A DNA stretch of 62,570 nt. Source: Mucilaginibacter sp. (GTDB taxonomy: Bacteria; Bacteroidota; Bacteroidia; Sphingobacteriales; Sphingobacteriaceae). Positions 1-8,147 of this stretch are shown here, in pieces. Made by a program: the position numbers and the translations under genes. The notes below the pieces were generated by a model. It did no database searches and had not been told where the DNA came from. It saw nothing but the letters and a program-made list of their open reading frames with translations. The stretch spans positions 1-62,570 of the forward strand of contig JAQBOA010000046.1 of the NCBI GenBank assembly GCA_028288305.1. The letters are read 5' to 3'. Each line of letters starts with the position of its first letter. Position 1 is the stretch's first letter.

Positions 1-536
1 AATAGTGCTGCCATTAATCCTATAGGGATATTCACGTAAAATATCCATTGCCATGATAAATTATCCACAATGTACCCTCCCAACACGGGACCTATAGATG
101 GGCCAATAATAACACCTAAGCTAAATATTCCGCTTGCTGTTCCGCGTTCTTTAACCGAGAAGGTTTCAAACAGAATGGATTGTGATGTAGATAATAAAGC
201 ACCGCCACCAATGCCCTGTAAGAAACGAAATCCTATAAGTTCCCCTAAATTATGAGAAAACCCGCACATGGCTGAAGCCAGCGTAAATAAAATAATGGAA
301 CCTATATAATACTGCTTCCGGCCAATCTTTTCCGCTAAAAAGCTGGTCATCGGGATAATTATTACATTGGCTATGGCATAAGAGGTAATAACCCACGCGG
401 TATCTTCCAGTGAAGCGCCTAAATTACCGCTCATGGTATTAATAGATACATTTACTATAGTAGTGTCAATCAGCTCAATAATTGTAGAGGTAATAATCGT
501 GACAACAATTATCCATTTTCTAAAACCTGTTTCCAT
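1..536 (-). CDS. DHA2-type (EmrB/QacA) MFS drug transporter, 5' part only
   Basis: The minus strand is open from an ATG at 536 to the left edge, giving the first 178 residues of a membrane protein; the C-terminal part lies outside the window. It begins METGFRKWI and continues with hydrophobic helices. Visible features are the DTTIVN acidic motif in helix 1, the R-F-LQGIGGGAL helix-4 segment, and the antiporter motif C (LGVIIGPSIGPVLGG) in helix 5. Together these indicate the 14-helix DHA2 drug:proton antiporter subfamily, usually about 500 residues. It is divergently transcribed from an AraC-family gene with 141 bp between the starts, so control by that regulator is likely (inference). Substrate cannot be read from the sequence. 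An EmrA-type partner, if present, would be off the left edge. Confidence 0.88.
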   Translation of the reverse strand, partial: METGFRKWIIVVTIITSTIIELIDTTIVNVSINTMSGNLGASLEDTAWVITSYAIANVIIIPMTSFLAEKIGRKQYYIGSIILFTLASAMCGFSHNLGELIGFRFLQGIGGGALLSTSQSILFETFSVKERGTASGIFSLGVIIGPSIGPVLGGYIVDNLSWQWIFYVNIPIGLMAAL

Positions 537-638
537 GATGCAAAAGTAGAATTGGCTATTCGTTTTCTATTTATAGTATTCAAGCAAGTATTTATAATTT
601 TCAAACATTTGTATATTTTTAAATCATAAACAAGTCAC

Positions 639-659
639 ATTTGATTATAATAATCAAAT
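639..659. promoter_or_regulatory. perfect palindrome in the MFS/araC divergent promoter
   Basis: A perfect inverted repeat with 9-bp arms ATTTGATTA around a TAA centre lies 18 bp before the AraC-family start codon at 678. Its symmetry and position in the only space between two divergent genes make it a candidate operator for one or both genes. AraC proteins more often bind direct repeats, so the binding protein is uncertain. Confidence 0.4.
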
Positions 660-677
660 ATTTTGTACCTTTATGCC

Positions 678-1592
678 ATGTTAACCACAGAAACACTCGA
701 AGAATTTTACCAGCGCTACCCCGTCGCGAATCAACAGGTCTTTGCCGAGAACAATACCGGTCAGGGTCACTTCAACGTGTTTTTACGCAGGGCCTGCACT
801 AATTGCTCGCCTTTCAGCCGGCGTGATTTCTATAAAATAGCGCTGATCATCGGTCATGGGAAAATACATTACGCTGATAAATGGGTGACCATAGACCGGC
901 CTGCGCTGGTGTTTTCCAGTCCTTCGGTACCGTCGGCCTGGGAACCAGGTCCCGGTGCACAAGAAGGCTGGTTCTGCTTATTTACGCAAGCCTTTATCGA
1001 ATCATACGAGCATAAAAGCGCCCTGCAGAATTTTCCGCTGTTCCAGGTGGGCGGAAGCCACATTGTATTTTTAAATGAAGCCCAGTTGGCATTTCTGTCG
1101 GCAACACTTGGTAAAATGATGGAAGAAATGGATTCAGATTATGTCCACAAATACGACCTGCTTCGTAACTATCTGCGCATCCTCATGCACGAGGCTTTAA
1201 AGATAGCGCCGGTAACCACCTACGAAACCAATACGAGTGCTGCCGCAAGGATCACCGCCTTATTTTTAGAGTTATTGGAAAGGCAGTTCCCGATTGATTC
1301 GCCCGGGCAATTTCTTAAATTGAAAACAGCCAATAATTATGCCGAAGGCCTTGCGGTGCATACCAACCACTTGAACCGGTCGGTCAAAGAAGTGACCGGG
1401 AAAACAACAACCCAGCATATCTCTGAGCGTGTATTAAAAGAGTCCTATGCTTTATTGAAGCATACCGACTGGAGTATTGCCCAGATAGCCAACGGCCTTG
1501 GTTTTGACGAACCGGCTTACTTCGCCAACTTCTTTAAAAAACACACCGGGTATTCTCCTGTGATGTCCAAGCTGGCAAGTGTTCAAAAATAG
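678..1592 (+). CDS. AraC-family transcriptional regulator
   Basis: This 304-residue protein ends in a two-helix-turn-helix AraC/XylS DNA-binding domain (roughly residues 205-300). It includes the SIAQIANGLGFDEPAYFANF recognition region and the following F-K-HTGYSP segment, both typical of the family. The N-terminal 190 residues resemble the cupin-like sensor half and contain a short Cys-x-x-Cys (CTNC) stretch near residue 37. An upstream in-frame TTG at 663 would add five residues; the ATG at 678 is preferred because MLTTETLEEFYQRY fits the usual start. The gene is divergent from the drug exporter, so it is probably that pump's local regulator. Base composition is slightly more GC-rich than the neighbouring minus-strand genes. 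Confidence 0.9.
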   Translation: MLTTETLEEFYQRYPVANQQVFAENNTGQGHFNVFLRRACTNCSPFSRRDFYKIALIIGHGKIHYADKWVTIDRPALVFSSPSVPSAWEPGPGAQEGWFCLFTQAFIESYEHKSALQNFPLFQVGGSHIVFLNEAQLAFLSATLGKMMEEMDSDYVHKYDLLRNYLRILMHEALKIAPVTTYETNTSAAARITALFLELLERQFPIDSPGQFLKLKTANNYAEGLAVHTNHLNRSVKEVTGKTTTQHISERVLKESYALLKHTDWSIAQIANGLGFDEPAYFANFFKKHTGYSPVMSKLASVQK

Positions 1593-1705
1593 TGTAACCC
1601 ACTCTTTCAAATGTCACACAAAAGAGCGTTCATTAGCGTCCATTTTTATAATGGTTATGAATAGTTTTTGAAAAAAATTATTTAATCCTAAACAAATTAT
1701 TTCCC

Positions 1706-4606
1706 CTACTTTTCCCAAACCGCTCCCCTAACTTCCTTTCGTTGCGATAAATCATCATCCGGTATTACCACACCCACCCATGGTGTATCAGCTGAGGTGA
1801 TGTTGCCGATCCATTCAAAGCTTAAAGTATTTCCAGATTTAAGCTTAATCTCTTTGGCAGTGTTTGAAATTGTCAAATTATCAGTTCGGATATTGAAATG
1901 ATGCTTCCCGTTGCCTTTAACAGTTACTTTAATCGTAACATTCCTATCCGCCGAAACTTGTTTTGATATTTGATAGCTCAACAAAAATCCAGGACGGCAT
2001 TCCAGGTGATAGGAGCCGCCGGGCAAAAAAGTTTGTGTTTGCTCACTGCCATTACTAATCACGATATATTTCCCTTCGGGCATTGTTGTTTTAAAATGAC
2101 CGGCCTTATCGGGAGATACCGTTATTACGGCCTTAGTGTTAACTTCTTTAAATATTACAGAGCTTGCAGCAGTGCCTTCAATCATTGCGGGGCCTTCAAT
2201 ATCTTTTAATAGCCATATCCAATTGTTTACCGGGTGCCCCCATATTTCTTTATAGGTCCACATACCTTGTACCGGCCAGTACGGAACATCATTTTCATCT
2301 TTTGTTTGTATGCCTACAGGTAAGCCACCAACCATATCTCCCGAAGAAGGGGTATAAAGAGGCGTAAAATCATAACCTTCGCCATACATAGTACTCTCTG
2401 CAAATGGGTTACGTCCTATCACCCATTCCAACTGGTGTTCTGACAGTTGTGCCGAAGCCAGGTCACCACGAAGGTTTGCTGCACTTGCCAGCGCCTGGGC
2501 CTGTGGTAAAATTGTGCCGAAATTCCCGCGATAATCCATCCAAACCGCGAACAAGCGCAGGTAATGGCCTTTGCCCAATGGGATACCCTTAAGCACTTGT
2601 TTACGGAACGACTCCTGCCTGCTTTCGGGCACATGCCTGTACTCGGTATCTACATAAACAGACGCCGGCATCATATTATAAGGCGCTGTATATTTTGCCA
2701 TAGTTTTCAGGTATTCCGAGTAAAGCGTAACTGATGAATACCATTTCATCCAATCAGGATTGTTAGGAAATGCGTCACAAAGTGCTGTAAGGGCCATGGT
2801 TGGCGCCTGCTCACGTCCGCGATGGCAGTAGTGCAGAATTCTGTCTTTAGCTGTGGAAGTATAAAAGAAGCCGGTTAACGGAGTATCCCAATCCGGGCGT
2901 TTGCGCTGCTGGGCATCGGTAATAACAGGCCCTAAAGCTGTCGCAAAGTCAGCATATTTTTTATCGCCGGTAGCTCTCCACATTGCCACGGAAGAGAGGA
3001 TAGCCTGTGACGGTAACTCATCTTCTACATTATTAGAATCGAAATTGCCCCTCCATAAATCTTTAGATGGTTTAACCGAAGGCATACCTTCTTGGGCAAA
3101 CTTCCAGTCGGCTTCCGCCATTTTGAGTGCACGCGCTGCATATTGTGGGTCAATATCTTTAAACACCCGGTAACCAATAGCTTCAACCGTAGCCGCTTCA
3201 AAATTGGCCATTGGGATATTATGCGCCTCAGTAGTAACATCGTCATCATCCCCCACAATGTTATTAGTTCTTCGGCTGTTAATAGAGCCAGTATTGCGGT
3301 AACCATCACCAAAGCTAGTTTTTAAAACCCAGTCGAGTCCCCATTTTGCTTCCTCCAATACCCGGTTGTACAATGCCGGATTAGTGTTCTTTGTATGAAG
3401 CTTTTCGGCCATCTCCAGTAAAGAATAAGTAATTTCTGCGCTGCCTTCAAAACTTTGCGACAAATCGCCTGCATCATGCCAACCCCCATTTATTACCATG
3501 CGTTTATCCCCATGTACACAAATCCAATCCTGATGCTCATTACCGTGTATACCCGGTATTTCTATCCCGCAACGTTCAGCATAGAAAAAATTCAGGGCCT
3601 TCCATAGTGTTCTTTCATAAACGTCATCACCAATCCTAAATGGTTTTGTGGCTACATTACCCGCTTTTAAAATGTAGGTCCCTGGCTTTCTAACTTCAGA
3701 AAAATCCATAACCTGGAAACTGCCAATTGAAGAAGTAACATTTTCAATGGGTTTAGTTAACACAGTATTTCCGTCCGCTTGATCAATAAGTTTAAATTCT
3801 TTTGCATTAATATTATTTGCGATGGCGCTTTTTTGTGCTCCTGTTTGGTATCCCGTATGGGGATAAGATATCCGTCCTTTCCATACATCCCAGCCCTCAA
3901 TTTTATCAGTATCTACTTTTTCAAGCTCCATTTGGTCAAAATAAAAACGGATTTTATTTGCCTCACCGGGATAACTGCCGGATAAGCCGTACGACATTTC
4001 GAAAGCTGTTATTTTATCCCTGGCCACATTGCTTATTTCCCAAACAACATGGTTCCATTGATGATTTTTAAGTATTAGAGAAGTCTCCCCTTCCTGACCA
4101 AAAATTGCAGGTAGCTTTTCCTTGCCGTCATTGTATAGCTGGCAATCAAGCGCTGTGGTACTAAAGCCAGGCAGATCGGGATATATCCAAATAGAAATAC
4201 GGTTATATTTAGTCCAGTCCTCTCCGTCAAACAATCGCCTCACACCTGACCGGCCCCATCCGCGCCCATTTTTAGGCGGAGCGCCAGCAAGCCTGGTGGG
4301 TGTTGTCATCAGCATAGACTGGCTGCCTTCATGAACATATTGCTTTGATAGCTCGATGGTTGCCACAGAACTGCTTGAATCTACTGTTTTTTGTACTTTG
4401 CGGGCATCCACTACTTCAGTGCCCGACGTTGTAAATGAACGCCAGTTATCAAGGTTTTCCATGTTATCAAGCGTCCGTTTACTAAAAACTTTTTTATTAA
4501 GCCAGCGATAGGCGGCAGAGTCTTTAAAATTTTCTTCCATTGGTTTTCTAATGAAAAAAAAGCTGGATAAAAAAATAACTGTGATGATAAGGTATAAATA
4601 TTTCAT
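1706..4606 (-). CDS. Secreted or membrane-anchored GH9 (endoglucanase-type) glycoside hydrolase
   Basis: A 966-residue protein with an N-terminal hydrophobic signal or anchor (residues 3-19). Residues about 45-240 look like a carbohydrate-binding beta-sandwich. A CelD_N-type Ig-like domain (about 255-345) precedes a GH9 alpha/alpha-barrel (about 350-810). The GH9 nucleophile-region motif HDAGDLSQSF is at about 375, and the late motif TYKEIWGHPVNNW is at about 785; its Glu is the likely proton donor by position. The last 150 residues form another beta-sandwich with an unknown role. GH9 enzymes cleave beta-1,4-glucans or related polymers; the substrate here is not determined. It is a single gene with its own upstream region and no SusC/SusD partner next to it. 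Confidence 0.85.
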   Translation of the reverse strand: MKYLYLIITVIFLSSFFFIRKPMEENFKDSAAYRWLNKKVFSKRTLDNMENLDNWRSFTTSGTEVVDARKVQKTVDSSSSVATIELSKQYVHEGSQSMLMTTPTRLAGAPPKNGRGWGRSGVRRLFDGEDWTKYNRISIWIYPDLPGFSTTALDCQLYNDGKEKLPAIFGQEGETSLILKNHQWNHVVWEISNVARDKITAFEMSYGLSGSYPGEANKIRFYFDQMELEKVDTDKIEGWDVWKGRISYPHTGYQTGAQKSAIANNINAKEFKLIDQADGNTVLTKPIENVTSSIGSFQVMDFSEVRKPGTYILKAGNVATKPFRIGDDVYERTLWKALNFFYAERCGIEIPGIHGNEHQDWICVHGDKRMVINGGWHDAGDLSQSFEGSAEITYSLLEMAEKLHTKNTNPALYNRVLEEAKWGLDWVLKTSFGDGYRNTGSINSRRTNNIVGDDDDVTTEAHNIPMANFEAATVEAIGYRVFKDIDPQYAARALKMAEADWKFAQEGMPSVKPSKDLWRGNFDSNNVEDELPSQAILSSVAMWRATGDKKYADFATALGPVITDAQQRKRPDWDTPLTGFFYTSTAKDRILHYCHRGREQAPTMALTALCDAFPNNPDWMKWYSSVTLYSEYLKTMAKYTAPYNMMPASVYVDTEYRHVPESRQESFRKQVLKGIPLGKGHYLRLFAVWMDYRGNFGTILPQAQALASAANLRGDLASAQLSEHQLEWVIGRNPFAESTMYGEGYDFTPLYTPSSGDMVGGLPVGIQTKDENDVPYWPVQGMWTYKEIWGHPVNNWIWLLKDIEGPAMIEGTAASSVIFKEVNTKAVITVSPDKAGHFKTTMPEGKYIVISNGSEQTQTFLPGGSYHLECRPGFLLSYQISKQVSADRNVTIKVTVKGNGKHHFNIRTDNLTISNTAKEIKLKSGNTLSFEWIGNITSADTPWVGVVIPDDDLSQRKEVRGAVWEK

Positions 4607-4639
4607 TCTGAATAAATCATTTTTTGCATAAATACAATA

Positions 4640-4693
4640 TTGTTAGACTTTTTTAACAAAATGTCGTTATATTGTTACTTATATTAACAATAT
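4640..4693. promoter_or_regulatory. paired TTGTTA/TAACAA inverted repeats upstream of the GH9 gene
   Basis: Two inverted repeats lie in the divergent gap. One is TTGTTA (4640) with TAACAA (4654) and an 8-bp spacer. The other is ATATTGTTA (4669-4677) with TAACAATAT (4685-4693), 9-bp perfect arms and a 7-bp spacer. Both sit 34-87 bp upstream of the GH9 start, where an operator would be expected. The region is AT-rich, so chance symmetry cannot be excluded. Confidence 0.3.
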
Positions 4694-4798
4694 TAATTTT
4701 TACATACCATCGACTAACGATTGATGCCGTGTAGTTTCGATTAACAAAATAAACACAGCCTATTTCTTTATTAAATTTAACTACTAAAAATAAACGAC

Positions 4799-5209
4799 TT
4801 GAAAAAAATTCCCAGTCTTAGCATTTTACGCATACTGGCTCTGGTGATGGTGTCAGTTGGAGGCTGGGGGTCGCTTGTTTTTATGCTACATGAAGGTCGT
4901 CACAATAATTCTGTTCCCCTGCTTTTGCTGTTTATAGTCTGGGTGCTCTCTCCATTCGTGGTCCTCCTGGTAACCAACGTGGTTTCGAAGCGATGGTCAG
5001 TTACGAGCCGTTTAATACTCTACAGCCTGATGTTTGCTCTCACAGTTGGTTCTTTGATTTGTTATAGCGGTACAATGAGTTCACCCTGGTCAAAACCCGC
5101 TGCTGTATTCCTTGTAGTTCCGCTGTTATCCTTGCTCCTTATTGCCATAGTTTTTCCAATAGCCAAATCGAAATCACGAGCGCAGTCGCGTGAGAGTGAT
5201 AACATGTAG
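4799..5209 (+). CDS. Small four-helix membrane protein of unknown function
   Basis: A 136-residue hydrophobic protein with four predicted membrane segments (about residues 8-29, 37-62, 70-93 and 101-121) and a short charged C-terminal tail (KSKSRAQSRESDNM). The start is a TTG at 4799, giving MKKIPSLSIL. This is plausible because Lys-Lys follows at once and the first helix would be cut if the next ATG (about 4847) were used. I do not recognise a family. It stands alone between the divergent GH9 gene and a convergent phosphoesterase, so context gives no clue to its role. The start codon is the least certain part. Confidence 0.55.
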   Translation: MKKIPSLSILRILALVMVSVGGWGSLVFMLHEGRHNNSVPLLLLFIVWVLSPFVVLLVTNVVSKRWSVTSRLILYSLMFALTVGSLICYSGTMSSPWSKPAAVFLVVPLLSLLLIAIVFPIAKSKSRAQSRESDNM

Positions 5210-5251
5210 TTTTCGTCTTGCTTATTTGTGGTTTTATAATATCAGTTACCC

Positions 5252-6565
5252 CTATTTCCCCTTCAAGGAATCTGCCTTAAGGTAGTTTAAATAATTACTC
5301 CTTTTAAATATTATTGAACTATCTATACTTGTACCAACTGTATAAAAATTCACATAATCACCAAGCATTCGCCCGGTTTTATCATTTTTAATGTTATCTA
5401 TATACTTTGAAAAACCCTGGGCGTCAATTTTGTTTAGTTTAAGGCTGGAAGGTAAATTAAGGGTTTCACTCCAATCTAATTTATCTGAACTTACGTTTTT
5501 TGGAATGCTTGTTAAATTAAGATAATAATTGGTTTCCTTCTCAACTGTGCAGCTGATTTTATTAAATTCAGTTATTTCAAAAGACGGATTATTTCCATGA
5601 TTCGAACAAATGGATGGCACAATACGCATAAAAGAAACAGGCGCATTTACATTATTATAAAACACTTTAAAATCATTAAAATGCGTATGGCTGGCTATAC
5701 TTAATTTTACTTTTGATGAATATTTTACCACATTATCTACAAATGTTTGAGTAAAGTCAATATTCCAGAAATTAGAACCGTTATATACATTTAAACCGGG
5801 AGGAATATGTGAGACTATCCATACATTTTTATTGGTATTGGCTAATTCTGTTTGCAGCCAATTTAGCATGCTTGCAGCCTGCAGGTTATAATGACTTCCA
5901 TAGCTTAGTGAGGCACTGTTAATCACAACTAATTCCAAATTGCCGACTGTGCAGGTATAATAACCCTGTGTCTTTAACAGGTCGGCAGAAGCTTTAGGCA
6001 AATTTGGCGACCAGGCATCCGCAAAATCATTAAAAAATTTAGCGTCCTGCAATTCGTAGTCCCTGCCATAAGTATCATTATTACCCATTGCTGGGATTAT
6101 AGTTACACCAGGAAAGTTCTCTTTAAATAATTGTGCAATAAAGCTGATGCTTTTCTTTTTTAATACTGAATCTGTTGGTTTTGCCCCATGCCATATAAAG
6201 TCGCCGGCAATGATGATAAAAGCAGGGTATGGCAACCTTTTCTTCATATTGGCTAATGCCGATTTTATTACACCATAATTAGCATCTTTAAATAATAAAC
6301 TTGCATTTACGGTCATCTGCAATTTAGAGCCTTCAAAAGATTTTTTCCATTCATCAAATGATGACCTTTCTAATTTTTTATATAGTGCCGTATCGTTGTG
6401 TGCGCCGTACAATGGATCAAAGTGAATATCGGATACGATTAAACATTTTTTGATTTCTCCTTCTTTTTTTACCGTTTGGGAATAACCGGTAAAAGAAAAA
6501 AACAAGTTTAAACAAAAAAATAAACTAAGGGTAAAGCCGATAAAATAATCTTTAATGTCTTTCAT
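5252..6565 (-). CDS. Secreted calcineurin-like metallophosphoesterase (acid sphingomyelinase-like)
   Basis: A 437-residue protein starting at the ATG at 6565 (an in-frame TTG at 6571 is less likely). An N-terminal signal peptide ends near GYSQ. The metallophosphoesterase metal-binding blocks appear in order: SDIHFDP (about 45), GDFIWHG (about 121), GNND (about 158), SHIPPG (about 250) and SHTHFND (about 291). The DIHFDP and GNNDTYG forms and the overall length resemble acid-sphingomyelinase-like phosphodiesterases, whose substrates range from sphingomyelin to nucleotides. Location is predicted to be the periplasm or cell surface. The gene appears monocistronic. The physiological substrate is unknown. 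Confidence 0.85.
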   Translation of the reverse strand: MKDIKDYFIGFTLSLFFCLNLFFSFTGYSQTVKKEGEIKKCLIVSDIHFDPLYGAHNDTALYKKLERSSFDEWKKSFEGSKLQMTVNASLLFKDANYGVIKSALANMKKRLPYPAFIIIAGDFIWHGAKPTDSVLKKKSISFIAQLFKENFPGVTIIPAMGNNDTYGRDYELQDAKFFNDFADAWSPNLPKASADLLKTQGYYTCTVGNLELVVINSASLSYGSHYNLQAASMLNWLQTELANTNKNVWIVSHIPPGLNVYNGSNFWNIDFTQTFVDNVVKYSSKVKLSIASHTHFNDFKVFYNNVNAPVSFMRIVPSICSNHGNNPSFEITEFNKISCTVEKETNYYLNLTSIPKNVSSDKLDWSETLNLPSSLKLNKIDAQGFSKYIDNIKNDKTGRMLGDYVNFYTVGTSIDSSIIFKRSNYLNYLKADSLKGK

Positions 6566-6689
6566 GATCAAGATAGATACGGCATAAATTTCAACATTAT
6601 ATTCAATAAAACAAGGGTGCCTTTAAATTACCTCTCTTACGAATAGGCACTGTTTTATAGTTAAGCTGAAAGCTTAATATATTTTAACC

Positions 6690-6912
6690 GCTGCCGCAAG
6701 CGTCCCACTTGTGGCCCGCATGCTAAGTAGGCAGATTTCAGGTAAACGCCCTGCATTGCACGCTGGTCTATGTTTTAGAAAACTCCACTTTAACAATAAC
6801 TTATACCAATCCTTTTATGCCGCAGTAAATCCATTATGCTTAATTATATAAGCGGGCTACCTGTTTAAGGGCTACCAAGCATGCGGGCCACAAGCGGGAC
6901 GCTTGCGGCAGC
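6690..6912. repeat. 35-bp inverted repeat flanking about 150 bp, MITE-like
   Basis: The 35-bp arm at 6690-6724 (beginning GCTGCCGCAAGCG) recurs in reverse complement at 6878-6912 with one mismatch. The arms are much more GC-rich than the surrounding DNA. The 369-bp gap between the phosphoesterase start and the next gene holds no convincing ORF. The structure fits a small non-autonomous element or a very long hairpin; no target-site duplication was seen at the outer ends. Confidence 0.6.
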
Positions 6913-6934
6913 TTCAAAAGCTTTTTTGCAATAT

Positions 6935-7332
6935 TTATCGAATAGATAAATTATCTACCTCAATGCCTACAACGCACTTCGAAAGATTTTTGTTAATTGC
7001 GCATTGATAAACATGTTCTCCAAAGTTGCCATATTTATCTTTTCCTTTAAATGTCACATATATAACCCAGGCCCGAATTTTAGGAGAAAAATTTTTCTCG
7101 ATACTATCTAATTTTTGCGGGCTATTTTTATATCTTTCATAGTTAGGATCGTCGTCAACCGTACTATAGATTGTATGAAAATGTTTATACCCCACTATTT
7201 GATAATTATTTGAATTATGGTTTAAACTGTCTAGGTATAGTTTAACCAACTGTTCAGCTTTCCCTTGTTTTTTGCTATTATTGCTACATGCGGCTATTAA
7301 GAAAAAAGAGCGCAAAAAAGTAATTTTCTCAT
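6935..7332 (-). pseudogene. Small lipoprotein gene with a 1-nt frameshift in a T run
   Basis: The body frame encodes about 125 residues ending in EVDNLSIR, with a lipobox-like LIAACSNNSKK near its N-terminus but no ATG. An ATG at 7332 begins MRKLLF, an ideal signal-peptide start, in the other frame, and runs to an early stop. The two frames would join if the six-T run at 7314-7319 (minus strand) had seven Ts, giving MRKLLFLRSFFLIAAC. So this is either a real frameshift, a slippage-controlled gene or a sequencing error. A TTG at 7315 could still give a short lipoprotein of 126 residues. Function unknown. Confidence 0.6.
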
Positions 7333-7368
7333 TGTTAGTTTGTTGCCTCCTAGAACCGCGTCGTAATC

Positions 7369-8142
7369 CTACCCCTCATCACTAACATGATGATGCTTCT
7401 TTTTTCTCTTATGCTTTTTCGCTGTAGTTTGCTTTTTTTCTTTTTTTGTGGAAGTCGTCTTTTCTGGCTCGGCTTTTTTTATTGGGGCATTTACACCCGG
7501 TTTAGCCGTACCTGCTACGCTGGTAGAATCCTTACTCAATTGCTTTATCGTAAAGTTGTTGTTCCTTAAGCCATACTGCAGCTTTCTTTTTGTTGCGGTT
7601 GGTTTGGCGTCTTTCCCGGTTCCGGTAAAAAGAGGAAACTCACGTATCAATTTACCTTCTTCTATATAAAAGTTATCCTCTCCCCGGTATCCCTGCTTTT
7701 GTGATTTGGTGAGTTTGGGGAAATCCAGTTTTTGTGCTTTGCCATTGGTAAACTCAAAAGCAAAAATATTGGTGTAATTAATGGTGTCTTTGCCTTTTAC
7801 CTGTATCAATATCTCCGGATTGCCATCCAGGTCCATATCGGAATTGTAAGCATCCACAATTTTACCGTATAGGTCGCCGGTTGTAGTGGTATATCTTTTA
7901 GCGGCAGAATCAGAATGCAGTATCATGTAGGAACCCGTGTCTTTTGAACCTCTGCCCCAGCTTAAAACGTCATAATCCTGTCCGGGTGATACCTCAACTA
8001 ACTTATGAAACCTGAAAGGGCCCATTATAACAGATTTTTGAGGAGTAACCACAGTTACTCCTTCAGGCTTTTGATCGTTGCTGCAGCTAATCAGTAAGCA
8101 ACTGATCCATAAAAACAAACAAAACCAATATTTTTTTGCCAT
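7369..8142 (-). CDS. Predicted lipoprotein with Lys/His-rich tail
   Basis: A 257-residue protein with a lipoprotein signal (lipobox LLISC, Cys at about 20). Its core contains DMDLDGNPEIL (about residues 100-110), resembling the calcium-binding D-x-D-x-DG loop of FG-GAP-type repeats. The C-terminal 60 residues are low complexity, rich in Lys, Thr and His (KKEKKQTTAKKHKRKKKHHH), and could contact envelope polymers or nucleic acid. It starts 5 bp after the GH20 gene stops, so the two are probably co-transcribed and both exported. I do not recognise a named family. The reading frame and signal are clear; the function is not. Confidence 0.75.
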   Translation of the reverse strand: MAKKYWFCLFLWISCLLISCSNDQKPEGVTVVTPQKSVIMGPFRFHKLVEVSPGQDYDVLSWGRGSKDTGSYMILHSDSAAKRYTTTTGDLYGKIVDAYNSDMDLDGNPEILIQVKGKDTINYTNIFAFEFTNGKAQKLDFPKLTKSQKQGYRGEDNFYIEEGKLIREFPLFTGTGKDAKPTATKRKLQYGLRNNNFTIKQLSKDSTSVAGTAKPGVNAPIKKAEPEKTTSTKKEKKQTTAKKHKRKKKHHHVSDEG

Positions 8143-8147
8143 AAAGC

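Noticed and set aside
70..255. 61-residue plus-strand ORF in the first 300 bp
   Set aside because: It is the antisense of the MFS transporter reading frame, which shows clear family motifs.
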